The position numbers and the translations under genes were made by a program. Below, piece by piece: positions 37,259-47,620 of a stretch of 64,000 nt of DNA; the stretch's first letter is position 1, and each line of letters starts with the position of its first letter. Source of the stretch: UBA8401 sp041665525 (GTDB lineage: Bacteria > Bacteroidota > Ignavibacteria > UBA10030 > UBA8401); the NCBI GenBank assembly GCA_041665525.1, contig JBAYIS010000013.1, forward strand, positions 1 to 64,000. The letters are read 5' to 3'. A model generated the notes under the pieces. That model was given only the letters and a program-made list of their open reading frames with translations. It was not told the origin of the DNA and searched no databases.

Positions 37259-38761
37259 ATGAAAGCAAAAAACTATAAGCGGTTCAAAAACGATAAACCC
37301 CGCACTGCATGCGGAATTTTCGGCGTATTAGATCATCCGACAGCATCCGTATTGACATACTACGGTTTGCATTCTCTGCAGCATCGCGGTCAGGAAGCAA
37401 GCGGTATTGTCTCCTGCGAATATCGGGAGGATAAGAAACGCCACCACTTTAATCTAGTGAAGGGGATGGGTCTCGTGACGGATGTCTTCAAGGATTACAA
37501 CATTCTGAAGAATCAATTAAAAGGCCGGTCGGCCATCGGACATAACCGTTATTCAACAACCGGATCTGCGAACAATGAAAAAAATATTCAGCCGCTCATC
37601 GTCAATTACCGGGATGGTAATCTTGCTGTTGCGCATAACGGTAATCTAACCAATTATCGGACGATAAGAAAACAACTGCAGGACGACGGCACTATCTTCC
37701 AGACGACGTCGGATACAGAACTGCTTCTTCACTTAATTGCGCGAAGCAAACAAAAAAAACAGATTGACCAGATTCGTGAAGCAGTAGATCAGGTAGATGG
37801 TGCTTTTTCGCTGCTGCTAATGACTGACAACATCCTTGTTGCCATACGGGATATCCACGGATTCCGACCGCTCGCATTGGCGGAAAAAGACGGCAGTTAT
37901 GTAGTTGCCTCCGAAACATGCGCATTTGATATTATCGATGCAAAATATATCCGAGATATTGAACCCGGGGAGATCCTGGTGATCGATAAACGTGCAGATT
38001 CCAAAGAGCCGCTCACTTCATACAGGATAAAGCGGCACAGTGAACAGTCCCACCATTGCATTTTTGAATATATTTATTTTTCACGTCCCGATAGTTTCAT
38101 TTTCGGCGACAGTGTTGATAAAGTTCGGCGAAAACTGGGAAAATCTCTCGCGCAGGAATCGCCGGTCACACCGGATCCGGATGAGAAAACGATTGTTATC
38201 AGTGTACCGGACTCGAGTAATACCGCTGCGCTGGGATTCGTGACGGAGTCGATAAAACAGGGGATCAATACCAAACTGGAACTAGGACTCATCCGGAATC
38301 ATTACGTCGGCAGGACATTTATCCAACCGGAACAAGGTCAGCGCGAGATGAAAGTAAAAACCAAATTCAATACTGTTAAAGGAGTATTGAAAGGGAAGAA
38401 GGTTGTGGTGGTGGATGATTCAATAGTCCGCGGGACAACATCAAAGCAGCTTGTGAAATTATTGAAAGAAGCTGGTCCCAAAGAGATTCACTTTAGAATT
38501 ACCTCGCCGCCAATCGTCAATTCTTGTTATTACGGAATGGATTTCCCGAACAAGGAAGATCTCATCGCGGTGAAGTGCGGTGAGAATGTGGAAAAGATAC
38601 GGCAGGAACTTGGCGTGGATAGCATCCAATATCTTTCCGTAAAAAAAATGCTAGCCTCCGTTCCTCAAGGGGAACGGAAAGGATATTGTACTGCTTGTTT
38701 TGGAGGAAAATACCCAGCACCGATTGAGAATGTCACGGATAAGAACGATCTCGAGGCCTGA
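37259..38761 (+). CDS. purF: Amidophosphoribosyltransferase
   Basis: First committed enzyme of purine synthesis: glutamine and PRPP give phosphoribosylamine. It has 500 residues. The Ntn glutaminase domain begins at Cys18 (CGIFGVL), so a 17-residue propeptide should be removed. The phosphoribosyltransferase domain carries the PRPP loop VVVDDSIVRGTT. Four Cys positions match the Bacillus-type iron-sulfur enzyme (HHCIFEYIYF, NSCYYGMDF, and two in YCTACFGGKYP). It abuts nadB, and its stop overlaps the next ATG (TGATG). Confidence 0.96.
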   Translation: MKAKNYKRFKNDKPRTACGIFGVLDHPTASVLTYYGLHSLQHRGQEASGIVSCEYREDKKRHHFNLVKGMGLVTDVFKDYNILKNQLKGRSAIGHNRYSTTGSANNEKNIQPLIVNYRDGNLAVAHNGNLTNYRTIRKQLQDDGTIFQTTSDTELLLHLIARSKQKKQIDQIREAVDQVDGAFSLLLMTDNILVAIRDIHGFRPLALAEKDGSYVVASETCAFDIIDAKYIRDIEPGEILVIDKRADSKEPLTSYRIKRHSEQSHHCIFEYIYFSRPDSFIFGDSVDKVRRKLGKSLAQESPVTPDPDEKTIVISVPDSSNTAALGFVTESIKQGINTKLELGLIRNHYVGRTFIQPEQGQREMKVKTKFNTVKGVLKGKKVVVVDDSIVRGTTSKQLVKLLKEAGPKEIHFRITSPPIVNSCYYGMDFPNKEDLIAVKCGENVEKIRQELGVDSIQYLSVKKMLASVPQGERKGYCTACFGGKYPAPIENVTDKNDLEA

Positions 38762-41700
38762 TGCGGTGGGGAGCTCTCGTACATACCTTTCTATTGCTCG
38801 CTTCCGTTCTCCACTCGCAAACGTATATCATTAAATTTTCAAAGGAGGGAGCTGATTCGGCAGCTGTCCGTTCAGTTGTTGCAGAAGCAGTTAGTGCCGC
38901 CAATCCGAAACTCGCCCCCCAACAGCAATCGCAGTATACCATTCGGTTTCTGTCTCATACTCAAGTAACAATCCGGTCCACGTTTTCATGGCATCGGTAT
39001 GCCATTGTGCGGTTTTCCCAAAAACAAAATGATCAATTTCTTCGGACGATTTCTGAAAATTCCACAGTTGAATTCATTCAGGAAAGTCAGATACTACGAA
39101 TAGATGACGTCCCTCACGATTCCGCATTCCAATCTCAATGGAATTTGAAACGCATAGGTATTGCCTCACTTTGGGAAAATGGAACGATCAGTTCCTCTCT
39201 TCCATCAGTTATCATAGGTATCGTTGATACAGGAATTGATAGTGACCATCCCGAACTAGCCTCGGCTGTCGCCGTTAATCCGGGGGAAAGCGGGAATGGA
39301 AAAGAAAACAATGGTATCGATGATGACAAAAACGGATTTATTGATGATTGGAAGGGGTACGATTTTGTCGATTTCAGCAATGAAGACAAGGGAGATTGGA
39401 ATGATCGAGACAATTCACCAACAGACGAGCACGGGCATGGGACCTCTGTTGCAGGAATAATTGGAGCGGCAAGTAATAATGGAATCGGTATAACTGGAAT
39501 TCTTCCTGCAAAACTCCTACCACTACGAGCTTTTGGCAAGAATGGAAATGGAAACGATATCGATATCGCTGCAGCTATTGTTTATGCCGCTGACAATGGC
39601 GCAGAGGTGATTAATTTAAGTTTTGGGGATGCCGTTGATTCCTATATTATTCACGATGCAATACGATATGCTTATTCAAAGAATGTCGTAATGATTGCCT
39701 CCAGCGGGAATGATGGCAGTGATTATCCACATTATCCATCCGACTTTAGCGAAGTGATTTCAACAGGTTCCATCAATCGATTTGATGTGCGTTCTATCTT
39801 CTCTTCGCATAGTCCATCGCTTGATCTCATGGCGCCGGGAGAGGAAATTGTTACCACTGTCATTGGAGGCGGATATACGAGTCAGTTTGCAGGAACGTCT
39901 GCTGCAGCACCTCATGTCGCCGGAATTGTCGCATTGATCAGGAGTCTGGAAAAACAGAGGGGAACAGGAACTTTTGGATTTTCCAATGAAGAAATTCGTG
40001 GCATTCTTTTGAATACAGCAGATGAGGCTGGTGAAAGAGGTTGGGACAAATTTTACGGCGCTGGAATTGTTAATGCAGAAAAAGCTGTTCAGGCAATAGC
40101 CGGAGCGCGAGTATTAATCCATTCTCCGGAATTGGACAAAATAATCGTTGGAAATTCTATCCCTATTGTTGCTACTGCAATTTCACCTTATCTGCAGTCA
40201 GTCGATCTTCTCTTTGGTGCAGGAGAAGATCCAGACGAATGGAAAATCATTTCCTCTGGATTGGAAAGAATGTTTGTTAGAGATACGATTGCTTCTTGGA
40301 ATATAAGTACATTAGAACCAAATGTTTATATCCTTCGACTTGTAGTAAATAACAGCAATGGTGCAGATGCAGAATTTCGCCAAAGAGTGATAGTGTACCC
40401 ATCAAGTCCCAAAGTTATCGCTTTTCACTTTATGGACTCTGTCATTATCGGCAGCGAGTATGGTGCACTCATTGAAGCAACAGTAGACAGAAATTCTTCA
40501 GGCTTATTGTATTATCGTCCCAAAGGAACCCTTCAATACAGATCAATTCAATCGACTGGAAACCAACTGCATCATTCTTTTCTTCTTCAACCAAGAGATT
40601 TTATGTCGAATATTCAATATGAAATCTTTTGCGATTTTATTGAAAATTCAGAACACCATCGTTCTACAAAGTTTTTTTTGACAGATTCGATCGGCTTTCC
40701 TGTAACCATTGCAACTCAATCCATTGCGTCAACGGGATTTGATAAGAAAGTGTTTTCTCTCCCAAAAGGATTTCTGTTAAATACTGTCCAAACAATTGGA
40801 GGAAAACCTACTTTGTTGCTCAATGAATATTCTCCTTCGGACAATTTTGGGAATTTAAAAGCATTTGAATTTGCGAATGGAACCTTTCACACGAAAGATT
40901 CCTCCTTGAACACCTGGATCCCTCGTTCGTTCATCCATAGCGATGGAGAAGGGAAGTTTTCAATTTTAGTTCAGGACCGTGGAGTAACACAATTGTTTCA
41001 GGTAGACACTGTGAACGGAAAATTCTTTCATCAACCGGTATGGGGAGATTCCTCCGATGTTTGGGCAAGTCAATTGATTGATTTGGATGGAGATTTCAAA
41101 CCGGAGGTGATTGCGAGAAGCAGTAATGAATTTATGATTTATAAAAATCTTGGGAACAATACATTTTCTTTAGAGACCCGATTGCCGGATTTTTCAGATC
41201 CTTTGCCTGGTGAATCCAGAAATCAGTTCGGTCCACCCCGGTCGATTGTGGGTGATTTTACCAACTCCGGCAAAAAGGAGATTATCTTTGCGGATCATGA
41301 CGGCGATATGATCCTTTACCGGCAGCGCGAGGTTCATTCATTACTGTTCGATACCATTGGAACAGACCAAACGGAGCTATTCGAAATGAGTGATTTTCTT
41401 ACAGCTGGTGATTTTACCGGTGACGGAATTATGGATTTTGCAGCGGCTGGTCATACCGACCTTGATCTGAATTTGGAACGGGAATATAACCTTCCGGTAT
41501 GGACGGTACGAGTTTTCTCTCACACAACTGGTGATCCCATCGGAAGTGTTTCCAAGATATGGGAACAACGGTTCGTCGGTGTGAAATCCGGAACGAACTA
41601 CGACAATGGAATTACCACCGGAAAATTAAAAACGGGCAATACAAAGGATGCATTGTTTCTTTCGCTGAATCCTCACCTCTATATCTTTGAATGGAATGAG

Positions 41701-42972
41701 AGTAAAAAAACATTTGAATCAAAATGGACCCATTCATCCCAAAGCAACAGCGTGGTGGTATTTGATTTTGACGGAGATTCTTTGAACGAGTTGGGATTTC
41801 AATCCAATGGAAAAACTGAATTCTGGTCGCTGCCCGGCACGGTTGCACCTTCGGCCCCATTTGCGGTCACAGTTGTTCCGTTGACAGCTGCAAAAATTCG
41901 GCTGCGTTGGAGTTCTTCAGTCATTCCGCACACGATTTTCAGGGGGACTCACAGTGATTCACTTACTGCGGTTGCTGCGATCAATGGAACGGAATGGATC
42001 GATAGTACTGTTCTTTCCGGTATACGGTATTATTATGCGGTCAGCGGTTCCGGGTCTCAGTCATCATCAATCGTCTCAATAGTGCCGCATGAAGCTCCAG
42101 TAATTGATACAGTGATCCAGATTTCCGCTACACAGGTAAAAGCGAGAATTACTTTCGATGTATCTTCGAAAGATCTCGACAGAATTCATTTTATTTTGGA
42201 TGCAGGAATTCGATCCTCTTCCATAGTATGGGTTTCATCCCGAATGTTGCTGCTCACTTTCCCGCAACAGATTCAACCCGGCATCCATGAAGTAAAAATC
42301 GCACAATTGATTGATGCCAGCGGGATGCAGGGAGATACCGGAGCAGTATATACTTTCACTTCCGTAGTGTTGTCCGGAAAAGAATTTTTTGTTAAAGCGG
42401 CGTCAATGACACGGGCTGACAGGATTCGCATCGAATACAGTGAACAACCGGATTTCCGTACCGCAGCAAATAGGGAATTGTATTCGGTAAGGAATTCACT
42501 CCAGCAGTTTACCATCGCTTCTGTCGATTCTATCGATCCGGTAACAGTACTTCTAAATTTACCCGGAGCAAATCTTTCAAGGCTGGCACTTCGGCTGGAG
42601 ATTACCATGAATGATAGTATTACATCTGCTTCCGGCAAAACTTTAATCGACGGGCGAGGACAGATTGTTTCGATCGCGCAGGATGCACAGTCGATTGATG
42701 CAGTTATCGTTTATCCTAATCCAGTAAAGAGTTCACAACAATTGTCGTTCGTTAATTTACCGGAAGATTGTACAATTTCGATTTTTTCCGTCCAAGGAGA
42801 CCGTGTGAAGGACATCGGACCAACCAGGACGTCCGAAGGGATTTCGTGGAACTTGCGCGACGAACGGGGAAATGCGGTCGCATCGGGAATTTATCTCTAT
42901 CGTATTGAACAAATGAACAGCGACAGGTTGGTCGTGAAAACGACGCTAGGAAAATTTGCAGTGATACGGTGA
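38761..42972 (+). CDS. Secreted subtilisin-like protease with T9SS sorting domain
   Basis: A 1,403-residue protein with a signal peptide (about 1-20, ending LHSQ), a prodomain-like region to about 140, and an S8 peptidase domain with catalytic Asp156 (GIVDTGID), His226 (HGHGT) and Ser380 (GTSAAAPH). A beta-rich region follows with FG-GAP/VCBS-like calcium loops (LIDLDGDFKPEV, DFDGDSLNE), then an FN3-like module (about 1030-1110). It ends in a T9SS type A sorting domain: VYPNPVKSS, a RTSEGISWNLRDERGNAVASG stretch, and YLYRIE. It is expected to cross the outer membrane by T9SS and act outside the cell. It overlaps purF by one base, an odd pairing with a purine gene. Confidence 0.92.
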   Translation: MRWGALVHTFLLLASVLHSQTYIIKFSKEGADSAAVRSVVAEAVSAANPKLAPQQQSQYTIRFLSHTQVTIRSTFSWHRYAIVRFSQKQNDQFLRTISENSTVEFIQESQILRIDDVPHDSAFQSQWNLKRIGIASLWENGTISSSLPSVIIGIVDTGIDSDHPELASAVAVNPGESGNGKENNGIDDDKNGFIDDWKGYDFVDFSNEDKGDWNDRDNSPTDEHGHGTSVAGIIGAASNNGIGITGILPAKLLPLRAFGKNGNGNDIDIAAAIVYAADNGAEVINLSFGDAVDSYIIHDAIRYAYSKNVVMIASSGNDGSDYPHYPSDFSEVISTGSINRFDVRSIFSSHSPSLDLMAPGEEIVTTVIGGGYTSQFAGTSAAAPHVAGIVALIRSLEKQRGTGTFGFSNEEIRGILLNTADEAGERGWDKFYGAGIVNAEKAVQAIAGARVLIHSPELDKIIVGNSIPIVATAISPYLQSVDLLFGAGEDPDEWKIISSGLERMFVRDTIASWNISTLEPNVYILRLVVNNSNGADAEFRQRVIVYPSSPKVIAFHFMDSVIIGSEYGALIEATVDRNSSGLLYYRPKGTLQYRSIQSTGNQLHHSFLLQPRDFMSNIQYEIFCDFIENSEHHRSTKFFLTDSIGFPVTIATQSIASTGFDKKVFSLPKGFLLNTVQTIGGKPTLLLNEYSPSDNFGNLKAFEFANGTFHTKDSSLNTWIPRSFIHSDGEGKFSILVQDRGVTQLFQVDTVNGKFFHQPVWGDSSDVWASQLIDLDGDFKPEVIARSSNEFMIYKNLGNNTFSLETRLPDFSDPLPGESRNQFGPPRSIVGDFTNSGKKEIIFADHDGDMILYRQREVHSLLFDTIGTDQTELFEMSDFLTAGDFTGDGIMDFAAAGHTDLDLNLEREYNLPVWTVRVFSHTTGDPIGSVSKIWEQRFVGVKSGTNYDNGITTGKLKTGNTKDALFLSLNPHLYIFEWNESKKTFESKWTHSSQSNSVVVFDFDGDSLNELGFQSNGKTEFWSLPGTVAPSAPFAVTVVPLTAAKIRLRWSSSVIPHTIFRGTHSDSLTAVAAINGTEWIDSTVLSGIRYYYAVSGSGSQSSSIVSIVPHEAPVIDTVIQISATQVKARITFDVSSKDLDRIHFILDAGIRSSSIVWVSSRMLLLTFPQQIQPGIHEVKIAQLIDASGMQGDTGAVYTFTSVVLSGKEFFVKAASMTRADRIRIEYSEQPDFRTAANRELYSVRNSLQQFTIASVDSIDPVTVLLNLPGANLSRLALRLEITMNDSITSASGKTLIDGRGQIVSIAQDAQSIDAVIVYPNPVKSSQQLSFVNLPEDCTISIFSVQGDRVKDIGPTRTSEGISWNLRDERGNAVASGIYLYRIEQMNSDRLVVKTTLGKFAVIR

Positions 42973-42975
42973 CTA

Positions 42976-43542
42976 ATGAAAAATTCACTCTGGACCATAT
43001 CGAATATTCTTTCACTCAGCCGCATAGTCTTGATGATTCCGGTTATTTACTTTTTTATTACACCGGTTCAATTTCATCGGGAAATTGCGTTATTCATCAT
43101 TCTGATCGCTGTCTCTACGGATGCGTTGGACGGATATGCGGCCCGCGTGAGAAATGAGATTTCCGAATTCGGGAAGATTATCGACCCGTTGGCGGATAAA
43201 ATCAGCATCGGCATAGTGGTTGTAATGCTGACGATTTTTGGCGATATTCCTTTATGGTTTACCTTCATCGTTCTCAGCCGTGATTTGGTGATATTTCTGG
43301 CTGGATTATATATCCGAAAGAGAACGGGTTTGATCCTTCCGTCATTGATGTCCGGGAAAGTAGCCGTTTCCATCCTGGCACTGACTTTGGTGTTTCCGAT
43401 ATTACAATATCCTTCGTTGACGTTCTTGTACCTGATATTCCAATGGACCACGATCGGATTGCTGGGATATTCCCTGGCGGTATATGCAAATAGGTTTTTT
43501 GAAACTTTACGACAACACTCATTAATGCCGAACCGGAATTAA
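42976..43542 (+). CDS. CDP-alcohol phosphatidyltransferase (PgsA-like)
   Basis: A 188-residue integral membrane enzyme with four to six membrane helices. It carries the signature D-x2-DG-x2-AR-x8-G-x3-D-x3-D in DALDGYAARVRNEISEFGKIIDPLADK. The start (WTISNILSLSRI) and size resemble phosphatidylglycerophosphate synthase, which makes PGP from CDP-diacylglycerol and glycerol-3-phosphate; other head groups are possible. It starts 3 nt after the protease stop. Confidence 0.88.
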   Translation: MKNSLWTISNILSLSRIVLMIPVIYFFITPVQFHREIALFIILIAVSTDALDGYAARVRNEISEFGKIIDPLADKISIGIVVVMLTIFGDIPLWFTFIVLSRDLVIFLAGLYIRKRTGLILPSLMSGKVAVSILALTLVFPILQYPSLTFLYLIFQWTTIGLLGYSLAVYANRFFETLRQHSLMPNRN

Positions 43543-43565
43543 TTCGGTCCGCACAAAGGAACAAT

Positions 43566-44519
43566 GTGGGATTTTTCGATTCATTCAAATTATCACGTCT
43601 AAAAGAAGGACTGGCAAAGACCCGGGAAACACTTGTGGCAAAAGTGAACCGGCTCGTCTACGCGAAAGGAAAGATCGACGACGAATTCCTGACACAGCTG
43701 GAAGAGATTCTCATTACCAGCGATGTTGGTGTGGACACGTCGATCAAGATCATTGCAGGCATAAAGCGAAGTGCAAAAGAGCGAAAGTACGAAACGCAGG
43801 AGGAATTGAACGGTCTTGTACGAACAGAGATTGCCAACTCTCTAACGAAGCACACGTTCAACGGGAACGATCCGTTCGAATTTCCGCCGCACACGAAACC
43901 GTATGTGATGATGGTGGTGGGTGTCAATGGTGTCGGAAAGACGACCACCATCGGTAAGCTAGCACATAATTATAAGTCCGCCGGAAAACATGTGCTGATC
44001 GGTGCGGCAGATACATTCCGTGCTGCTGCAAATGAACAGCTGGAAGTGTGGGGAAAGCGTGCAGGCGTGGAAATCATTCAGCAGCTGCATGGTTCAGATC
44101 CGGCTTCTGTGGCATTCGATACCGTGAAAGCTGCACAATCTCGAAATGCGGATATAGTCATCATTGATACTGCAGGACGGCTGCATACGAAGACGAACTT
44201 GATGGAGGAATTGAAGAAGATCAAACGTGTCATTACAAAAGTGAGTGCGGAAGCGCCGCACGAAGTATTGTTGGTGCTCGATGCAACTACAGGACAAAAT
44301 GCCGTACAACAGGCAAAACTGTTCAACGAAGCAGTTGGATTGACCGGCTTAATCATCACAAAATTGGACGGTACGGCAAAGGGCGGGGTGATCTTCGCAG
44401 TTAGCAATGCATTGAAAGTGCCGGTACGGTTCATTGGTGTTGGAGAAAAGATCGATGATCTACAGCCGTTCGATTCCGATAAGTTTGTGGAAGCGCTGTT
44501 TGAAAAGGAAGGGTACTGA
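43566..44519 (+). CDS. ftsY: Signal recognition particle receptor FtsY
   Basis: A 317-residue SRP GTPase that docks ribosome-SRP complexes at the membrane. The N domain (about 1-95) is followed by the G domain with G1 GVNGVGKTTTIGKLA, DTFRAAANEQL, DTAGRLHTK, TKLDGTAKGG and GVGEKIDDLQPFD. It lacks the long acidic A domain of enteric FtsY. The frame begins at GTG (43566). An ATG two bases upstream is in another frame, so the GTG start is firm. Confidence 0.96.
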   Translation: MGFFDSFKLSRLKEGLAKTRETLVAKVNRLVYAKGKIDDEFLTQLEEILITSDVGVDTSIKIIAGIKRSAKERKYETQEELNGLVRTEIANSLTKHTFNGNDPFEFPPHTKPYVMMVVGVNGVGKTTTIGKLAHNYKSAGKHVLIGAADTFRAAANEQLEVWGKRAGVEIIQQLHGSDPASVAFDTVKAAQSRNADIVIIDTAGRLHTKTNLMEELKKIKRVITKVSAEAPHEVLLVLDATTGQNAVQQAKLFNEAVGLTGLIITKLDGTAKGGVIFAVSNALKVPVRFIGVGEKIDDLQPFDSDKFVEALFEKEGY

Positions 44520-44546
44520 CACACTGATGGACGTGACGAAGGCAGT

Positions 44547-45563
44547 ATGCAACTAGTATGGAAGAAGGTCGATCTGCATTTGCGCCATATGTTCCGTATT
44601 GCGCGCGGTGCACGGTCAACGGTTCCGGTTGTTATCCTGGAATTGCATCATGACGGCATTATCGGTTATGGAGAAGCGTCGCCGATAAAGCGGTACGGGG
44701 AAAGTCCGGAAACGATCGATGTGTTTTTAAAGAAGATCGATCTCACACCGTTTGAATCCCCGTTCATGCTGGATGCAATTCTCGATACGGTGAATTCGAT
44801 TGATGCGGGGAATTCCTCGGCAAAATGTGCAATCGATATTGCACTGCATGATTGGATCGGGAAGAAGCGCGCACTACCGTTGTATCGGCTCTGGGGATTG
44901 GATCCGGAAAAAACACCGAAATGTTCTTTCACCATCGCAATCGATTCGAAGGAAGTAGTAGAACAGAAAGTTCGTGAAGCGGAAGAATATCCGATCCTGA
45001 AAGTGAAAATGGGGTTGGAGAATGATGAAGAGATGATTTCGACGATTCGGAAAATAACGGACAAAGTATTGTATGTGGATGCCAATGAAGGGTGGAAGGA
45101 TAAACACATTGCCTTGGAACGGATCAACATGCTGAAGGACCGCAATGTTGCATTCGTCGAACAGCCGATGCCGGCGGCACAGCTGGATGACTTGAAATGG
45201 CTGCGGGAACATTCGGAGCTTCCGCTGATTGCCGATGAAAGCGTTTTGCGTCTTGACGATATTCCGAAATTGACGGAAGCATTCGACGGGATCAATATCA
45301 AATTGATGAAGAGTACCGGGCTTCGTGAAGCAATGCGCATGATCGAAGCCGCGCGCGCGCTGAACATGAAAGTGATGTTGGGCTGTATGATAGAAACGGC
45401 TGTCGGAATATCCGCTGCCGCCCATCTTTCGCCGTTAGCGGATTTTGCCGATCTTGACGGAAATGTACTTATCGCAAACGATCCGTTTGACGGCGTCCGA
45501 AATATTAAAGGGGAACTAAAATTACATTCTGCACCGGGATTGGGAGTAACACCAGTCTCTTAA
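44547..45563 (+). CDS. Dipeptide epimerase (enolase superfamily, L-Ala-D/L-Glu type)
   Basis: A 338-residue enolase-superfamily enzyme. The barrel shows the K-x-K catalytic pair (Lys152, Lys154 in LKVKMG), metal ligands Asp178 (VDANEG), Glu205 (EQPMP) and Asp230 (IADES), and the opposite Lys in NIKLMKSTG. ANDPFDG near the end is typical of the L-Ala-D/L-Glu epimerase subgroup, which recycles murein peptides; related enzymes epimerise other dipeptides or act as muconate cycloisomerase. It follows ftsY by 27 nt. Confidence 0.85.
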   Translation: MQLVWKKVDLHLRHMFRIARGARSTVPVVILELHHDGIIGYGEASPIKRYGESPETIDVFLKKIDLTPFESPFMLDAILDTVNSIDAGNSSAKCAIDIALHDWIGKKRALPLYRLWGLDPEKTPKCSFTIAIDSKEVVEQKVREAEEYPILKVKMGLENDEEMISTIRKITDKVLYVDANEGWKDKHIALERINMLKDRNVAFVEQPMPAAQLDDLKWLREHSELPLIADESVLRLDDIPKLTEAFDGINIKLMKSTGLREAMRMIEAARALNMKVMLGCMIETAVGISAAAHLSPLADFADLDGNVLIANDPFDGVRNIKGELKLHSAPGLGVTPVS

Positions 45564-45581
45564 GAGTGTGAATATCTAAAC

Positions 45582-47435
45582 ATGACGTCCATCATCAATA
45601 TATTGCCGGACCATCTTGCGAATAAAATTGCAGCAGGAGAAGTCGTACAGCGCCCTGAATCGGTGATCAAAGAATTGCTGGAAAATTCCATCGATGCCGG
45701 TGCAACTTCAATCGCCATTGCTATAAAGAACGCCGGAAAAACTCTTATCCAAATGATCGACAATGGCGTTGGAATGAGCGAAGAGGATGCAGTAAAGTCA
45801 TTCTATCGGCACGCAACCAGCAAGATCGTCAACTACGAGGACCTGGAAAATATCCGGACCCTGGGATTCCGCGGCGAAGCGCTTGCATCAATCGCTGCTG
45901 TGGCACAGGTGGAATTGATCACACGGCGAAAAGAAGATACGATCGGTTCTCTTCTGCGAATTGAAGGATCGGAAATCAAAGAGCAGACGAAAACAGCACA
46001 TCCAGTTGGCACTTCCATCAGTGTGAAAAACATTTTTTATAATACTCCTGCGCGCCGTCAATTCCTCAAGTCCAATAATACCGAGTTCAAACACATCTAC
46101 GAAACAATCCAGCGGATGGCATTGTCCAAACCCGAGATCGCTTTGGAGTTTGTTAGTGATGATGATACGATTCTCGCATTGCCGTCACAAAATCTCGAAG
46201 AGCGATTACAGAGCCTTTTCGGTGACAGGCATTTTGCGACATTGCTTCCTGTGAAGGAAGAGACTGAAATCCTGTCACTTACCGGGTACATTGGCAAGCC
46301 GGATTTTGCACGAAAATCCAAAGTTGAGCAATACATCTTTCTGAACGGACGATTCATTATCAGCCGCTCGATCAACCATGCAGTTTTCTCTGGCTATGAA
46401 CATCTGGTGGAGAAAGGGAATTTTCCTTTTTTCCTATTATTCATTTCTCTTGATCCGCAAAAAGTAGATGTGAATGTCCACCCTTCAAAAATGGAAGTAA
46501 AATTTGCGGATGAGCAGCATATCTACCGAATTGTTATCTCAGTGATTCGGAAGACTCTCGGTCAAAACGATATCGTTCCAACGGTGGAGTTTCAGCGGCC
46601 GTCCGGCGATCAGTTTTCTTCGCTGCGGCATATTGCTCAACCGCGATGGTTCGGCGATGTCCCTTTACAGCACACTGTCGATCCGAATGCACCATTCGCA
46701 GCACCGGAACAAAAAAACACCTTCTCCGGAGAGAGTGAAGAGATCCCGTTTGATCTGAATTCAAAACTCGATCAGATATTCTCACAATCCACTTCGACGG
46801 AAACAAATGTGCCGGAAGATACCTCCGTTCGGTTGCAACACGGTACAAGGGAGAGTGAAGCGCAAGAAGGGAAAGCAATTTGGCAATTGCACAATAAGTA
46901 CATCCTCACGCAGATCCGTTCCGGAATGATGATTATCGATCAGCATGTTGCACACGAACGAATTCTGTACGAGCGGGCATTGACCAGGATGAACAACGCA
47001 GTTCCTTCTTCGCAGCAGCTGCTCTTCCCGCAAACAATTGAGATGCCGGCGGGAGATTACTCGCTAGCCAAGGATTTATTGCCGTTTTTGAATTCCATTG
47101 GGTTCGAGACGAAACCGTTTGGAAAGAACACCATCGTGTTGGAAGGAGTGCCGCCGGAGGTAAAAGCGGGAACAGAATCGACGATTCTTCAAGAAATTCT
47201 TGATGAGTACAAAAACAATCAATTAAGAGTGAAACTCGACGCTCGGGATAATATTGCAAAATCATTTTCTTGTAAAGCAGCAATCAAAGCGGGAGAGAGA
47301 CTGTCTGAAGTGGAAATGCGGTCGCTGATTGATCAATTATTTGCTACCTCCATGCCGTATGTCTGTCCCCATGGAAGGCCTGTGCTTATAAAACTTTCAT
47401 TGGCGGAATTGGATCGTCGATTTTTCAGGACGTAA
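45582..47435 (+). CDS. mutL: DNA mismatch repair protein MutL
   Basis: A 617-residue MutL: N-terminal GHKL ATPase with KIAAGEVVQRPESVIKELLENSIDAG, DNGVGM and GFRGEAL, an S5-fold transducer, a variable linker (about 340-430) and a C-terminal dimerisation domain. The latter contains DQHVAHERILYE, matching the DQHA(x)2E(x)4E endonuclease motif apart from A to V, plus CPHGRP and a terminal FFRT. It should therefore nick DNA like MutL of bacteria without MutH. Confidence 0.96.
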   Translation: MTSIINILPDHLANKIAAGEVVQRPESVIKELLENSIDAGATSIAIAIKNAGKTLIQMIDNGVGMSEEDAVKSFYRHATSKIVNYEDLENIRTLGFRGEALASIAAVAQVELITRRKEDTIGSLLRIEGSEIKEQTKTAHPVGTSISVKNIFYNTPARRQFLKSNNTEFKHIYETIQRMALSKPEIALEFVSDDDTILALPSQNLEERLQSLFGDRHFATLLPVKEETEILSLTGYIGKPDFARKSKVEQYIFLNGRFIISRSINHAVFSGYEHLVEKGNFPFFLLFISLDPQKVDVNVHPSKMEVKFADEQHIYRIVISVIRKTLGQNDIVPTVEFQRPSGDQFSSLRHIAQPRWFGDVPLQHTVDPNAPFAAPEQKNTFSGESEEIPFDLNSKLDQIFSQSTSTETNVPEDTSVRLQHGTRESEAQEGKAIWQLHNKYILTQIRSGMMIIDQHVAHERILYERALTRMNNAVPSSQQLLFPQTIEMPAGDYSLAKDLLPFLNSIGFETKPFGKNTIVLEGVPPEVKAGTESTILQEILDEYKNNQLRVKLDARDNIAKSFSCKAAIKAGERLSEVEMRSLIDQLFATSMPYVCPHGRPVLIKLSLAELDRRFFRT

Positions 47436-47620
47436 AGGCTGAAAATCCCAACTAATTTTTTCGATGGGGAAAATGCAATATTATTTGGAATTTTGGCTCT
47501 GATTTCCGAAGTTTACAGTATTCTTGGCAGACGGCAATATTAGGCAGTAAAACAAAATTCAATTATTTGGTCACAATCTGAATAATTAGATAAAACGATC
47601 TAACATATCGGAGAAATATT

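Noticed and set aside
43564..43566. ATG start for ftsY at 43564
   Set aside because: That ATG is in a different frame; the FtsY frame begins with GTG at 43566.
44666..45367. 233-residue antisense reading frame opposite the dipeptide epimerase
   Set aside because: The Ser/Ile-rich composition mirrors the sense codons; there is no motif and no ribosome-binding site.
47436..47620. Promoter and terminator between mutL and the mutase
   Set aside because: Only weak boxes (TTGGTC/ATAAAA) and a poor hairpin were found; not strong enough to list as features.
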